Shown here in pieces: positions 1 to 4,677 of a DNA stretch of 5,030 nt. Each line of letters begins with the position of its first letter. Positions within the stretch are counted from its first letter, which is position 1. The stretch is from Spirochaetaceae bacterium (lineage in GTDB: Bacteria; Spirochaetota; Spirochaetia; Treponematales; Treponemataceae): NCBI GenBank assembly GCA_031290725.1, contig JAITMZ010000157.1, positions 1 through 5,030 of the forward strand, given 5' to 3'. The position numbers and the translations under genes are program-made. The notes under the pieces were generated by a model. That model made no database searches. It worked only from the letters and a program-made list of their open reading frames with translations, and was not told the DNA's origin.

Positions 1-3
1 CCT

Positions 4-47
4 GGGAGGGGCGCGAGGGAGGGTCGCGGGGGGTTTGGGGGCGCGGG
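4..47 (+). other. G-run cluster with G-quadruplex pattern
   Basis: Seven runs of three or more G lie on the plus strand at 4-6, 8-11, 17-19, 21-23, 28-33, 37-41 and 45-47, separated by 1, 5, 1, 4, 3 and 3 nt. Any four neighbouring runs satisfy the usual pattern of G3+ runs with loops of 1-7 nt. The minus strand, which is the RNA-like strand for read-through from csrA, is correspondingly C-rich. Folding in the cell is inferred, not shown. Confidence 0.6.
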
Positions 48-49
48 AA

Positions 50-117
50 ACGTCTGACGTGGATGTATGGGGTGGCACTATCGTCTGACGTGGATGTGTG
101 GGAAAAACGTCTGACGT
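50..117 (+). repeat. Three short repeats with an ACGTCTGACGT palindrome core
   Basis: CGTCTGACGT occurs at 51-60, 82-91 and 108-117. The first two copies extend identically to CGTCTGACGTGGATGT (51-66 and 82-97). Copies one and three are preceded by GGGAAA or GGGAAAAA. The core ACGTC-T-GACGT is an inverted repeat around one central base, perfect in copies one (50-60) and three (107-117); copy two has T in place of the first A. The starts are 31 and 26 nt apart, so this is an irregular cluster and not a regular array. Clustered palindromes of this size often are protein-binding sites or the ends of repeat elements; no role can be assigned here. Confidence 0.75.
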
Positions 118-146
118 CGCGGGCTGGGCTGCCGGGAAGGGGCGCT

Positions 147-247
147 GGGCGAGCGGGCGGGGCACTGAACATTCCACAGCTACGCAATATCCTAAAGCCC
201 AACTATTATTTAGGGGCGAGGACGTTCAGTGCCCCGCCCGCCCGCTC
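147..247. repeat. Inverted-repeat element, about 101 bp (MITE-like or structured RNA)
   Basis: The left arm 147-170 and right arm 224-247 are reverse complements over 24 bp with two mismatches; the inner 18 bp, including GGGGCACTGAAC against GTTCAGTGCCCC, match exactly. The 53-nt interior is much less GC-rich than the arms and holds a smaller inverted repeat, CCTAAA (191-196) and TTTAGG (209-214), giving a nested stem. No transposase or clear target-site duplication is visible. A further CGTTCAGCGC at 263-272 repeats the inner end of the right arm (CGTTCAGTGC, 223-232), suggesting a composite element. Possible readings are a miniature inverted-repeat element, a bidirectional transcription end or a structured RNA. 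Confidence 0.65.
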
Positions 248-290
248 CCCACCCCAAGCCACCGTTCAGCGCTTACAGTGGGCACGGAAT

Positions 291-306
291 CCCAGGCGCC
301 CCTGGG
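291..306 (-). terminator. GC hairpin directly after csrA, possible operon end
   Basis: CCCAGG (291-296) and CCTGGG (301-306) form a perfect 6-bp stem with a 4-nt loop, starting 2 nt beyond the csrA stop codon in the direction of transcription. The downstream minus strand is ATTCCGTG, with no T-run, so it is not a classical intrinsic terminator. It may be a 3'-end stabilising hairpin, a Rho-assisted end or chance. Confidence 0.35.
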
Positions 307-308
307 GG

Positions 309-542
309 TTACCGCCAGGAATCCTTCAGGGCCTTGAGGGCTTCCAGGTTCACCGCGGAGTTGGACGCTGCGGCCCGGTTTTCGTTCTGTATCGCCCGGA
401 GTACTTCCTGGCGGAACACCTTCACGTCCTTGGGCGCTTCGATGCCGATCTTCACCTGGTCGTTCCGAAGCTCAATGATGGTGACGGTGATGTCCTCACC
501 GATTTTTATCTTTTCGTCCTGCTTCCTGGTCAATATCAGCAT
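309..542 (-). CDS. csrA: CsrA, carbon storage regulator / translational repressor
   Basis: CsrA is a homodimeric RNA-binding protein that recognises GGA motifs near ribosome-binding sites and represses or stabilises mRNAs; in FliW-encoding bacteria the main known target is flagellin mRNA. The 77-residue protein begins MLILTRK (residues 1-7, with the RNA-contacting L4 and R6) and continues through [11 protein letters not shown] and VKIGIEAPK (30-38) to VFRQEVL, with the second key RNA-binding arginine at position 44. The C-terminal extension [14 protein letters not shown]... is of the FliW-regulated type. Asn55 in ENR corresponds by position to the residue in Bacillus CsrA known to matter for FliW binding, and the tail is longer than in E. 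coli CsrA (61 residues). The ATG overlaps the end of fliW and has a GGAGGA ribosome-binding site. It is the last gene of the operon; a GC hairpin follows the TAA stop within 2 nt. Confidence 0.97.
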   Translation of the reverse strand: MLILTRKQDEKIKIGEDITVTIIELRNDQVKIGIEAPKDVKVFRQEVLRAIQNENRAAASNSAVNLEALKALKDSWR

Positions 543-982
543 GGGGCCGTTCCTCCGGTGACGGTATGCCGGGTAGTCCAGCGTTCATCGCTCAACACCG
601 CCTGGAGGCAGATGTTGGAAGCCTTATTGATCACCAGGGGGCCCTGTAGATTGACGGTCACCGGCGCCGGCGGGGGAGGCACCGTAAGGATTGCCAACAC
701 CAGTACCTGGGAGGGCGACGTGATACCAATTTTGCCCAAACTGAGGTCGTCGATGTCCGCCTCATAGTCCGGCCGGATGACAAAGGGGTCTACCACCAGA
801 AAGGCCAGGGCGGGTTCCTGGAGGGATTGGAACCACAAAAAGGGCTCGTAGTCGCTGTTGATCAGGGCATAGTCGGTGAATTCCTCAAAACCGAACAGAC
901 CTTCTGGAAAGACGAACCGCTGTTTCTCAGCGATGGTCACCGTACCTCCGTCTTTCGCGTTGATTTTTGTTATTATTTCCAT
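536..982 (-). CDS. fliW: FliW, flagellar assembly factor and CsrA antagonist
   Basis: FliW is a small cytoplasmic beta-rich protein. In the well-studied Bacillus system it binds flagellin when flagellin accumulates and, once released by flagellin export, binds CsrA and lifts its repression of flagellin translation. The 148-residue sequence carries the family hallmarks in order: [13 protein letters not shown] (about 23-35), [21 protein letters not shown] (47-67), [10 protein letters not shown] (93-102), then [27 protein letters not shown] (109-135). The length is typical. The segment PPPPAP before TVNLQGP is proline-rich where many relatives have a short charged linker; this is a minor variation. 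The start ATG is 5 nt after the flgL stop. The 3' end overlaps csrA by 7 nt (ATGCTGA contains the csrA ATG and the fliW TGA), so the antagonist and its target are made from coupled reading frames. Confidence 0.96.
   Translation of the reverse strand: MEIITKINAKDGGTVTIAEKQRFVFPEGLFGFEEFTDYALINSDYEPFLWFQSLQEPALAFLVVDPFVIRPDYEADIDDLSLGKIGITSPSQVLVLAILTVPPPPAPVTVNLQGPLVINKASNICLQAVLSDERWTTRHTVTGGTAPC
547..564 (-). promoter_or_regulatory. csrA ribosome-binding site within a possible hairpin loop
   Basis: On the minus strand CCGT (564-561) can pair with ACGG (550-547) around a 10-nt loop, CACCGGAGGA, that holds the csrA Shine-Dalgarno GGAGGA (556-551), 8 nt from the ATG. GGA in a hairpin loop over a ribosome-binding site is the usual form of a CsrA target. 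The stem is only 4 bp and lies within fliW coding sequence, so it may be chance. Confidence 0.35.
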
Positions 983-987
983 GTCTG

Positions 988-2232
988 TTACCTCATGTAA
1001 TTCAGCAGCGAATGGGAATACAGCCGGGCAGCGGTACTCATAGTGGCCTGCTGCACATATTCCAGCATCTTCATGTCCGTAATCGCCTGGGACATGTCCA
1101 CGTCCCCTTCCCGGGCGATCCGGGTCTCGGTGTTGTACGCCGTCATGGTGTTGCGCCGGGCGTTGAAGGCGGCCCGTTCCGATGCCGCGCCAAGCTCGCT
1201 CAACCGGGCGGTGAGATTTCCCAGCCCTTGGTCTAGTTTTCCCAGGATGCGCCCACCGATGGCCTCCTGGTCACCGGAAAACATGGCATCCCGCAAACCG
1301 ATTATCACATCGAAGAGGGAGCTGCCGGTAACCCCGGCACCAGGGGAGATGTTGTAGGGGGGGCGCTGGGTGGCGTCGTTGATCAGCCCCAGGTCGAACA
1401 GGGTGGTGCCATCCAGATCTTGCAGCCAAAGCTGGCGGGCATCGGTGGTCTCCAGGTTCAGTCCCTGGGTGGCCTGGTCGATAGACGCCCGCACCGCCGC
1501 GCCGGAATCGTTAATCTTCGCCGCGATGGCCGCCGAATTGTCCCCAGCCTTCAGTTTCACCTGCACACCGGCCACGGAGATGGTGCCGTCGGCCCTCACC
1601 TGATAAGCAGAACTGTCCCGGTCGGAAAACAGGCGCTGGGATTCGGCCCAGAATATGCGGTCACCCGAATGGCTATAGTGCAGGAACTCCGTTTCGTCCA
1701 CCTCAATCTTGTCGCTATCCACATTGCCGTTGTAATGCACGGCGGTGATCACCGGTGTGGGAGAACCGGGCCTGCCCCCCAGTTCCACGTCGAAGGCGCT
1801 GCCCCTGGTGTGGGAACCGGCAAAGAGCAGTGCCCCGTCCGGACCGATGGCGTTGGCGTTTTGCACCAACTCCTGAAGAAGCTGATCGGTCTCGGCGGCC
1901 ATGACTTTCAAATCCTCCGCCGTGTAGGTACCGTTGGCAGCCTGCACCGACAGTTCCCGCACCCGCTGGACTATTTCCAGGGAAGCGTTCACATAGCCTT
2001 CCGCCATGGAAAGCTTGTCGTTGATCTTTTTTGCGTTTTCCTCAAATTGATTTATTCGGGAAAGATACGAACCGTAGCGCACCAGATGGCCCGCGGCGAT
2101 GGGATCCTCCGCCAGACGGGTGAGTCGCTGCTGGGTGCCCAGTTGGTTAGTCACCCTGTTTAATTTGTATTCCTGCAGCCGTAAATGACCCTGCAGATCG
2201 CCGTTACTCATGGCAGACGTTATTCTGTGCAT
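988..2232 (-). CDS. flgL: Flagellar hook-associated protein 3 (HAP3), FlgL
   Basis: FlgL forms the second junction ring, between FlgK and the flagellin filament. The 414-residue protein has a flagellin-type N-terminal coiled-coil domain (about residues 1-145: MHRITSAMSNGDLQ, LTRLAEDPIAAGHLVRY, then VRELSVQAANGTY and LLFAGSHT). The C-terminal flagellin-like helix runs from about 335 to 414 (GDVDMSQAITDMKMLEYVQQA, ending ARLYSHSLLNYMR). Between them is a variable domain with a flagellin hook-IN motif (ISVAGVQVKLKAGDNSAAIAAKIND, about 218-242). The hook-IN motif and the position next to flgK distinguish it from a flagellin. The start ATG lies 3 nt after the flgK stop. Its Shine-Dalgarno GGGAG (2245-2241, 8 nt spacing) lies in the last flgK codons, so translation is probably coupled. 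The terminal codons ATG AGG TAA in turn supply the ribosome-binding site of fliW. Confidence 0.95.
   Translation of the reverse strand: MHRITSAMSNGDLQGHLRLQEYKLNRVTNQLGTQQRLTRLAEDPIAAGHLVRYGSYLSRINQFEENAKKINDKLSMAEGYVNASLEIVQRVRELSVQAANGTYTAEDLKVMAAETDQLLQELVQNANAIGPDGALLFAGSHTRGSAFDVELGGRPGSPTPVITAVHYNGNVDSDKIEVDETEFLHYSHSGDRIFWAESQRLFSDRDSSAYQVRADGTISVAGVQVKLKAGDNSAAIAAKINDSGAAVRASIDQATQGLNLETTDARQLWLQDLDGTTLFDLGLINDATQRPPYNISPGAGVTGSSLFDVIIGLRDAMFSGDQEAIGGRILGKLDQGLGNLTARLSELGAASERAAFNARRNTMTAYNTETRIAREGDVDMSQAITDMKMLEYVQQATMSTAARLYSHSLLNYMR
991..995 (-). promoter_or_regulatory. fliW ribosome-binding site inside the flgL 3' end
   Basis: The minus strand reads TGAGG, 8 nt before the fliW ATG. 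The bases are also the last two sense codons of flgL (ATG AGG). The same 8-nt spacing is used for flgL and csrA, which supports the chosen starts and indicates translational coupling. Confidence 0.7.
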
Positions 2233-2235
2233 GCG

Positions 2236-4125
2236 TTACACTCCCAATCTATTGATAATCGTATCCAAAAGCTCGTCCATGATGCTCACAAACTTGGCGG
2301 CGGCATTATATCCGTGCTGAAACTTAATCAAATCCGCCAGTTCCTCGTCCACGTTCACCCCGGAGATCGATGCCCGAAATGTCCGCAGGTCACCCATGAT
2401 GGCGCCCTGGGTTTTTACCTGGTTTTCCGCCTGCTCCGCTTTGAGCCCCACGTTGGTCACCGTTTCAGCGAAATAGTCGTCCAGGGTGCGGTTCTGCCCG
2501 ATCATGAACAGGGTATTTCGCACCGAGGCGATATCCGCCGCCGCCCGGCCGTCACCCGCTTCGGCATACCCCTCAGGCCCCCGGTAGGCCGCCGCCACGG
2601 AGCGTACGTCAGAGCGCACCGCATTGTTTACCACCAGGTAAGCCGAGGGATTCAATGTGGGGGCCACCGCGAAAACCGCGCCGGTACCCGTGCCCGCGCC
2701 GGCCAACAGGTTCACCGCATCCGCCTGTGCCCAATCGTAGGCGCCCCCGGGACCATCGGCAGCCAGAAGTCCGGCGTAACCGGTCAGAAAAAACCCCGAG
2801 TCCTCCACGTGGCGAATCACAAAGTCGGGATTGTCCACATTCCCGGCGGTGGTTCCCTTGAGAGCCAGGCGGTTATCCCGGTCCAGGTAGGCCTTCACCT
2901 CGCCGCTGCTGTGGTTTATCCGGGCGATGACGGCGTCCACCGTGTCCGTGGGATTGTAGGGCACGTCGATGTTACCGTTTGGCCCGGCGATGGTGATGAC
3001 CCCCTGCAGCCCCGTCTGCTGGGTGCCCTCCAGCCGGTTGGTACCGGTGATGCGGAAGATGTAGGACGAATCCAGCACGCCGTCACCGTTACCGTCGTAG
3101 CTGCCGTTGGCGTTCACCACAAAGGGCTGTTGGACAAAAAAATCCAGGCCCGTCACTCCGTTGGCTCCCACGGCGTTCCGGTGAATATAGTTCACCGCGT
3201 CGGCAAAGTTGATGGCCATGGTGTCCAGGCTTTGCAGTTCCCGCCGCACATCCACATCCCGCAGTTCCACCAGCGCCCCCAGGGTGCCGCCGTCGAAGGC
3301 CGCCGGGTTCTGAGTGTCCGCCCAACGCACTTCGCTGTACCCATTGTTTTCGGTGAGGGGCACCACTTCAAAGGCGCGCACCGCACCGCCCTGTACCAAA
3401 ATGTGCCCCGCGGTGTGTACCATAAATTCGTCGGGGTCCCGGGTGTCGGTGGTTACCGGGATAAGCTGGGCCAGATTATCCACCAGCAAGTCCCGGCGGT
3501 CCAGCAAGTCGTTGGGATTGTCCCCCAATGCCCGGGAATTGGTGATCTGCCGGTTGACGTCGGCAATCTGCCGGGCGTAATCATTTACCTGACGCACCGT
3601 GGCTTCGATGTCGCCGTTCAGCATGTCGCCGATGCCCCGCAGGCCCAGGTTGCGCTGACGGATGGCATCCACCAGGGTCTCCCCACGGGTCACCACCACC
3701 TGACGTGCGGCCTGGGAGTCGGGGTAGCCGGTCAATTCCTGCCAGCCCTGCCAAAATTGGTCTACCCGGGAGCGAATCGACGTGTCCGCAGGTTCGTTGT
3801 AGATCTGGTCGAGCATGGTGTAGTATTTGTTCCGGGTGCCCCAGTAGGATTCGGTGTTGCTCTGAGCAGTGATGCGGGTGTCCAGCAGTTCGTCCCGCAC
3901 CCGGCGGATGCTTTCCACGGAAACCCCCTGCCCTATTTGCCCCGGCACCATAGGCCGCGTCAAATCCGGGCGATACAGCGGGTCGAAGGCACGCAGGTGT
4001 ACCCGCTGGCGGCTGTAGCCCTCCACATCGGCGTTGGCCACATTGTGACCGGCGGTGCTGATGGCGTCGCTCTGCGCCATGAGGCTGCGTTTACCCAGTT
4101 CTATTCCCGCAAATGTAGACGACAT
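2236..4125 (-). CDS. flgK: Flagellar hook-associated protein 1 (HAP1), FlgK
   Basis: FlgK forms the first of two rings joining hook to filament; it is exported by the flagellar type III system and in spirochaetes sits in the periplasm. The 629-residue protein has the axial-protein N-terminus (STFAGIELGKRSLMAQ, then TAGHNVANADVEGYSRQRV at residues 24-42). Next comes the FlgK-specific GDNPNDLLDRRDLLVDNLAQLIPV (about 201-224). The C-terminal helical D0 segment is SGVNVDEELADLIKFQHGYNAAAKFVSIMDELLDTIINRLGV (about 588-629), the typical FlgK/FlgE ending. The middle (about 330-500) is the variable exposed domain. It includes a hook-IN-like stretch (ITIAGPNGNIDVPY...AVIARIN...VKAYL, about 377-415) and a DGNGDGVLD loop at 344-352. 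At 629 residues it is longer than enteric or Bacillus FlgK but of the size expected in treponemes. The start is fixed by the strong ribosome-binding site. Downstream, flgL begins 3 nt after the stop. Confidence 0.96.
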   Translation of the reverse strand: MSSTFAGIELGKRSLMAQSDAISTAGHNVANADVEGYSRQRVHLRAFDPLYRPDLTRPMVPGQIGQGVSVESIRRVRDELLDTRITAQSNTESYWGTRNKYYTMLDQIYNEPADTSIRSRVDQFWQGWQELTGYPDSQAARQVVVTRGETLVDAIRQRNLGLRGIGDMLNGDIEATVRQVNDYARQIADVNRQITNSRALGDNPNDLLDRRDLLVDNLAQLIPVTTDTRDPDEFMVHTAGHILVQGGAVRAFEVVPLTENNGYSEVRWADTQNPAAFDGGTLGALVELRDVDVRRELQSLDTMAINFADAVNYIHRNAVGANGVTGLDFFVQQPFVVNANGSYDGNGDGVLDSSYIFRITGTNRLEGTQQTGLQGVITIAGPNGNIDVPYNPTDTVDAVIARINHSSGEVKAYLDRDNRLALKGTTAGNVDNPDFVIRHVEDSGFFLTGYAGLLAADGPGGAYDWAQADAVNLLAGAGTGTGAVFAVAPTLNPSAYLVVNNAVRSDVRSVAAAYRGPEGYAEAGDGRAAADIASVRNTLFMIGQNRTLDDYFAETVTNVGLKAEQAENQVKTQGAIMGDLRTFRASISGVNVDEELADLIKFQHGYNAAAKFVSIMDELLDTIINRLGV

Positions 4126-4128
4126 ATT

Positions 4129-4137
4129 CTCCTCCTC
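4129..4137 (-). promoter_or_regulatory. Strong ribosome-binding site of flgK
   Basis: The minus strand reads GAGGAGGAG, with the AGGAGG core at 4136-4131 and 5 nt to the flgK ATG. It overlaps the flgN-like stop codon (TAG at 4139-4137) and is the best Shine-Dalgarno sequence in the operon. It confirms the flgK start and suggests strong translation. It also holds two overlapping GGA triplets, the core recognised by CsrA, but no clear hairpin presents them. Confidence 0.8.
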
Positions 4138-4637
4138 TATAACACGGCATCAAAAATCAGACGATCCGGCTGGGACTGGATGATGGTACCGGCCCGAGTG
4201 TAGACTTTGCCCTTCCGGTTGGGAATCACCGACTCGAAGATGCCCCGCAAAAAGCTCAGACAGCTCTTGAGGTACCCGCCGAGGGCGCTGTTTTCCACCC
4301 GGGATTCCGCCAGAAGACTCCGCACCCGGGTAAAAGCGGCCAAAAGCGCTTCCCTGTTCCTTTCCGGCACATGCCTGATCACGGAAAACATGTCGTTCCC
4401 GGTTTCATTCCCGCAGATAGCGCGGCAAAGAATGGTTCGCTTGTTTTCCAGGGAATTAAACACCTCACCGGAATCAGCGAAGTCGCGCAGGGTGGCCTCC
4501 AGGGTTCCCCAGTCCTTTTCCCGTACCGAGCGGCGGATTTGGGCCTGTGCTTCCAATACATTTCCCAAGGCAATCTGCTCCCGGCCAAGGAGGGAGAGCA
4601 ATTTTAAGGTTTCGTTTTCCAGAAAATCTTTTTCCAT
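4137..4637 (-). CDS. flgN: FlgN-like flagellar export chaperone
   Basis: This 166-residue protein is predicted to be largely helical, with long amphipathic heptad-like stretches (about residues 5-60 and 85-140), no signal peptide and no membrane segment. That suits FlgN, the cytoplasmic chaperone that binds the C-termini of FlgK and FlgL and delivers them to the flagellar export gate. The C-terminal part (NSALGGYLKSCLSFLRGIFE, then KVYTRAG at about residues 144-150) resembles the FlgN pattern of a conserved Asn-rich turn, a helix and a short Y..xG tail. The length is within the family range. The gene lies 11 nt upstream of flgK, which fits a chaperone paired with its client. The start is the only in-frame ATG after the upstream gene, but no Shine-Dalgarno sequence precedes it; with the promoter placed just upstream, the message may be leaderless. 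FlgN proteins diverge strongly, so the call depends partly on context. Confidence 0.72.
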   Translation of the reverse strand: MEKDFLENETLKLLSLLGREQIALGNVLEAQAQIRRSVREKDWGTLEATLRDFADSGEVFNSLENKRTILCRAICGNETGNDMFSVIRHVPERNREALLAAFTRVRSLLAESRVENSALGGYLKSCLSFLRGIFESVIPNRKGKVYTRAGTIIQSQPDRLIFDAVL

Positions 4638-4644
4638 ATCATGA

Positions 4645-4672
4645 GTATCGGAGAATGGAGGGGCGGAGTTTA
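4645..4672 (-). promoter_or_regulatory. Candidate sigma-28 (FliA) promoter of the flagellar operon
   Basis: On the minus strand, TAAACTCC (4672-4665) is followed after 12 nt by TCCGATAC (4652-4645). The classical enterobacterial sigma-28 consensus is TAAAGTTT, 11 nt, GCCGATAA. The TAAA core and the CCGATA core are both exact, and the spacer is one base longer than ideal. The site lies in the only intergenic gap upstream of a chaperone and hook-associated protein operon, a class of genes often under sigma-28. A start 5-8 nt after the -10 element would fall at about 4640-4637, at or just before the flgN ATG. The match is seen in the sequence; activity is inferred. Confidence 0.5.
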
Positions 4673-4677
4673 GAGAA

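Larger units (their letters stand above)
1..308. other. Gene-free, repeat-rich and GC-rich region downstream of csrA
   Basis: I find no convincing protein gene here. A plus-strand frame starting at 63 runs on into the antisense of csrA and fliW, and its translation is low-complexity and Arg/Pro/Gly-rich. The stretch holds, left to right, a G-run cluster (4-47), three short palindromic repeats (50-117), a long inverted-repeat element (147-247), a second copy of the CGTTCAGYGC motif (263-272) and the hairpin after csrA (291-306). The composition is more skewed and more repetitive than in the flagellar genes, which suggests an intergenic repeat or mobile remnant. Confidence 0.7.

Noticed and set aside
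73..90. Sigma-54 promoter suggested by TGGCAC at 73-78
   Set aside because: The -24 half matches, but the expected TTGCA-type -12 element is absent (TCTGA is found at that distance).
50..117. CRISPR array
   Set aside because: The repeats are 10-16 nt with unequal gaps of about 16-21 nt between cores and only three copies; no cas gene is present.
147..247. Intrinsic terminator or tRNA formed by the long inverted repeat
   Set aside because: The 53-nt loop and the lack of a T-run on either side argue against an intrinsic terminator, and there is no cloverleaf, T-loop GTTCRA context or CCA end for a tRNA.
63..767. A 234-residue open frame on the plus strand across the repeat region and the antisense of csrA and fliW
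   Set aside because: More than half is antisense to two firm genes, the rest translates inverted repeats into low-complexity Arg/Pro/Gly sequence, and there is no ribosome-binding site.
1420..2163. A 247-residue open frame on the plus strand opposite flgL
   Set aside because: It is the antisense shadow of flgL, with no recognisable domain and no supporting start signal.
2185..4203. A 672-residue open frame on the plus strand opposite flgK
   Set aside because: It lies antisense to flgK, whose motifs are unmistakable. Its translation is His/Val/Gly-rich without recognisable domains, as expected from the complement of GC-rich codons.
309..4637. A previously undescribed defence or mobile system
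   Set aside because: All five complete genes belong to well-known flagellar families. Only the repeat region at 1-308 stays unexplained, and it encodes no convincing protein.
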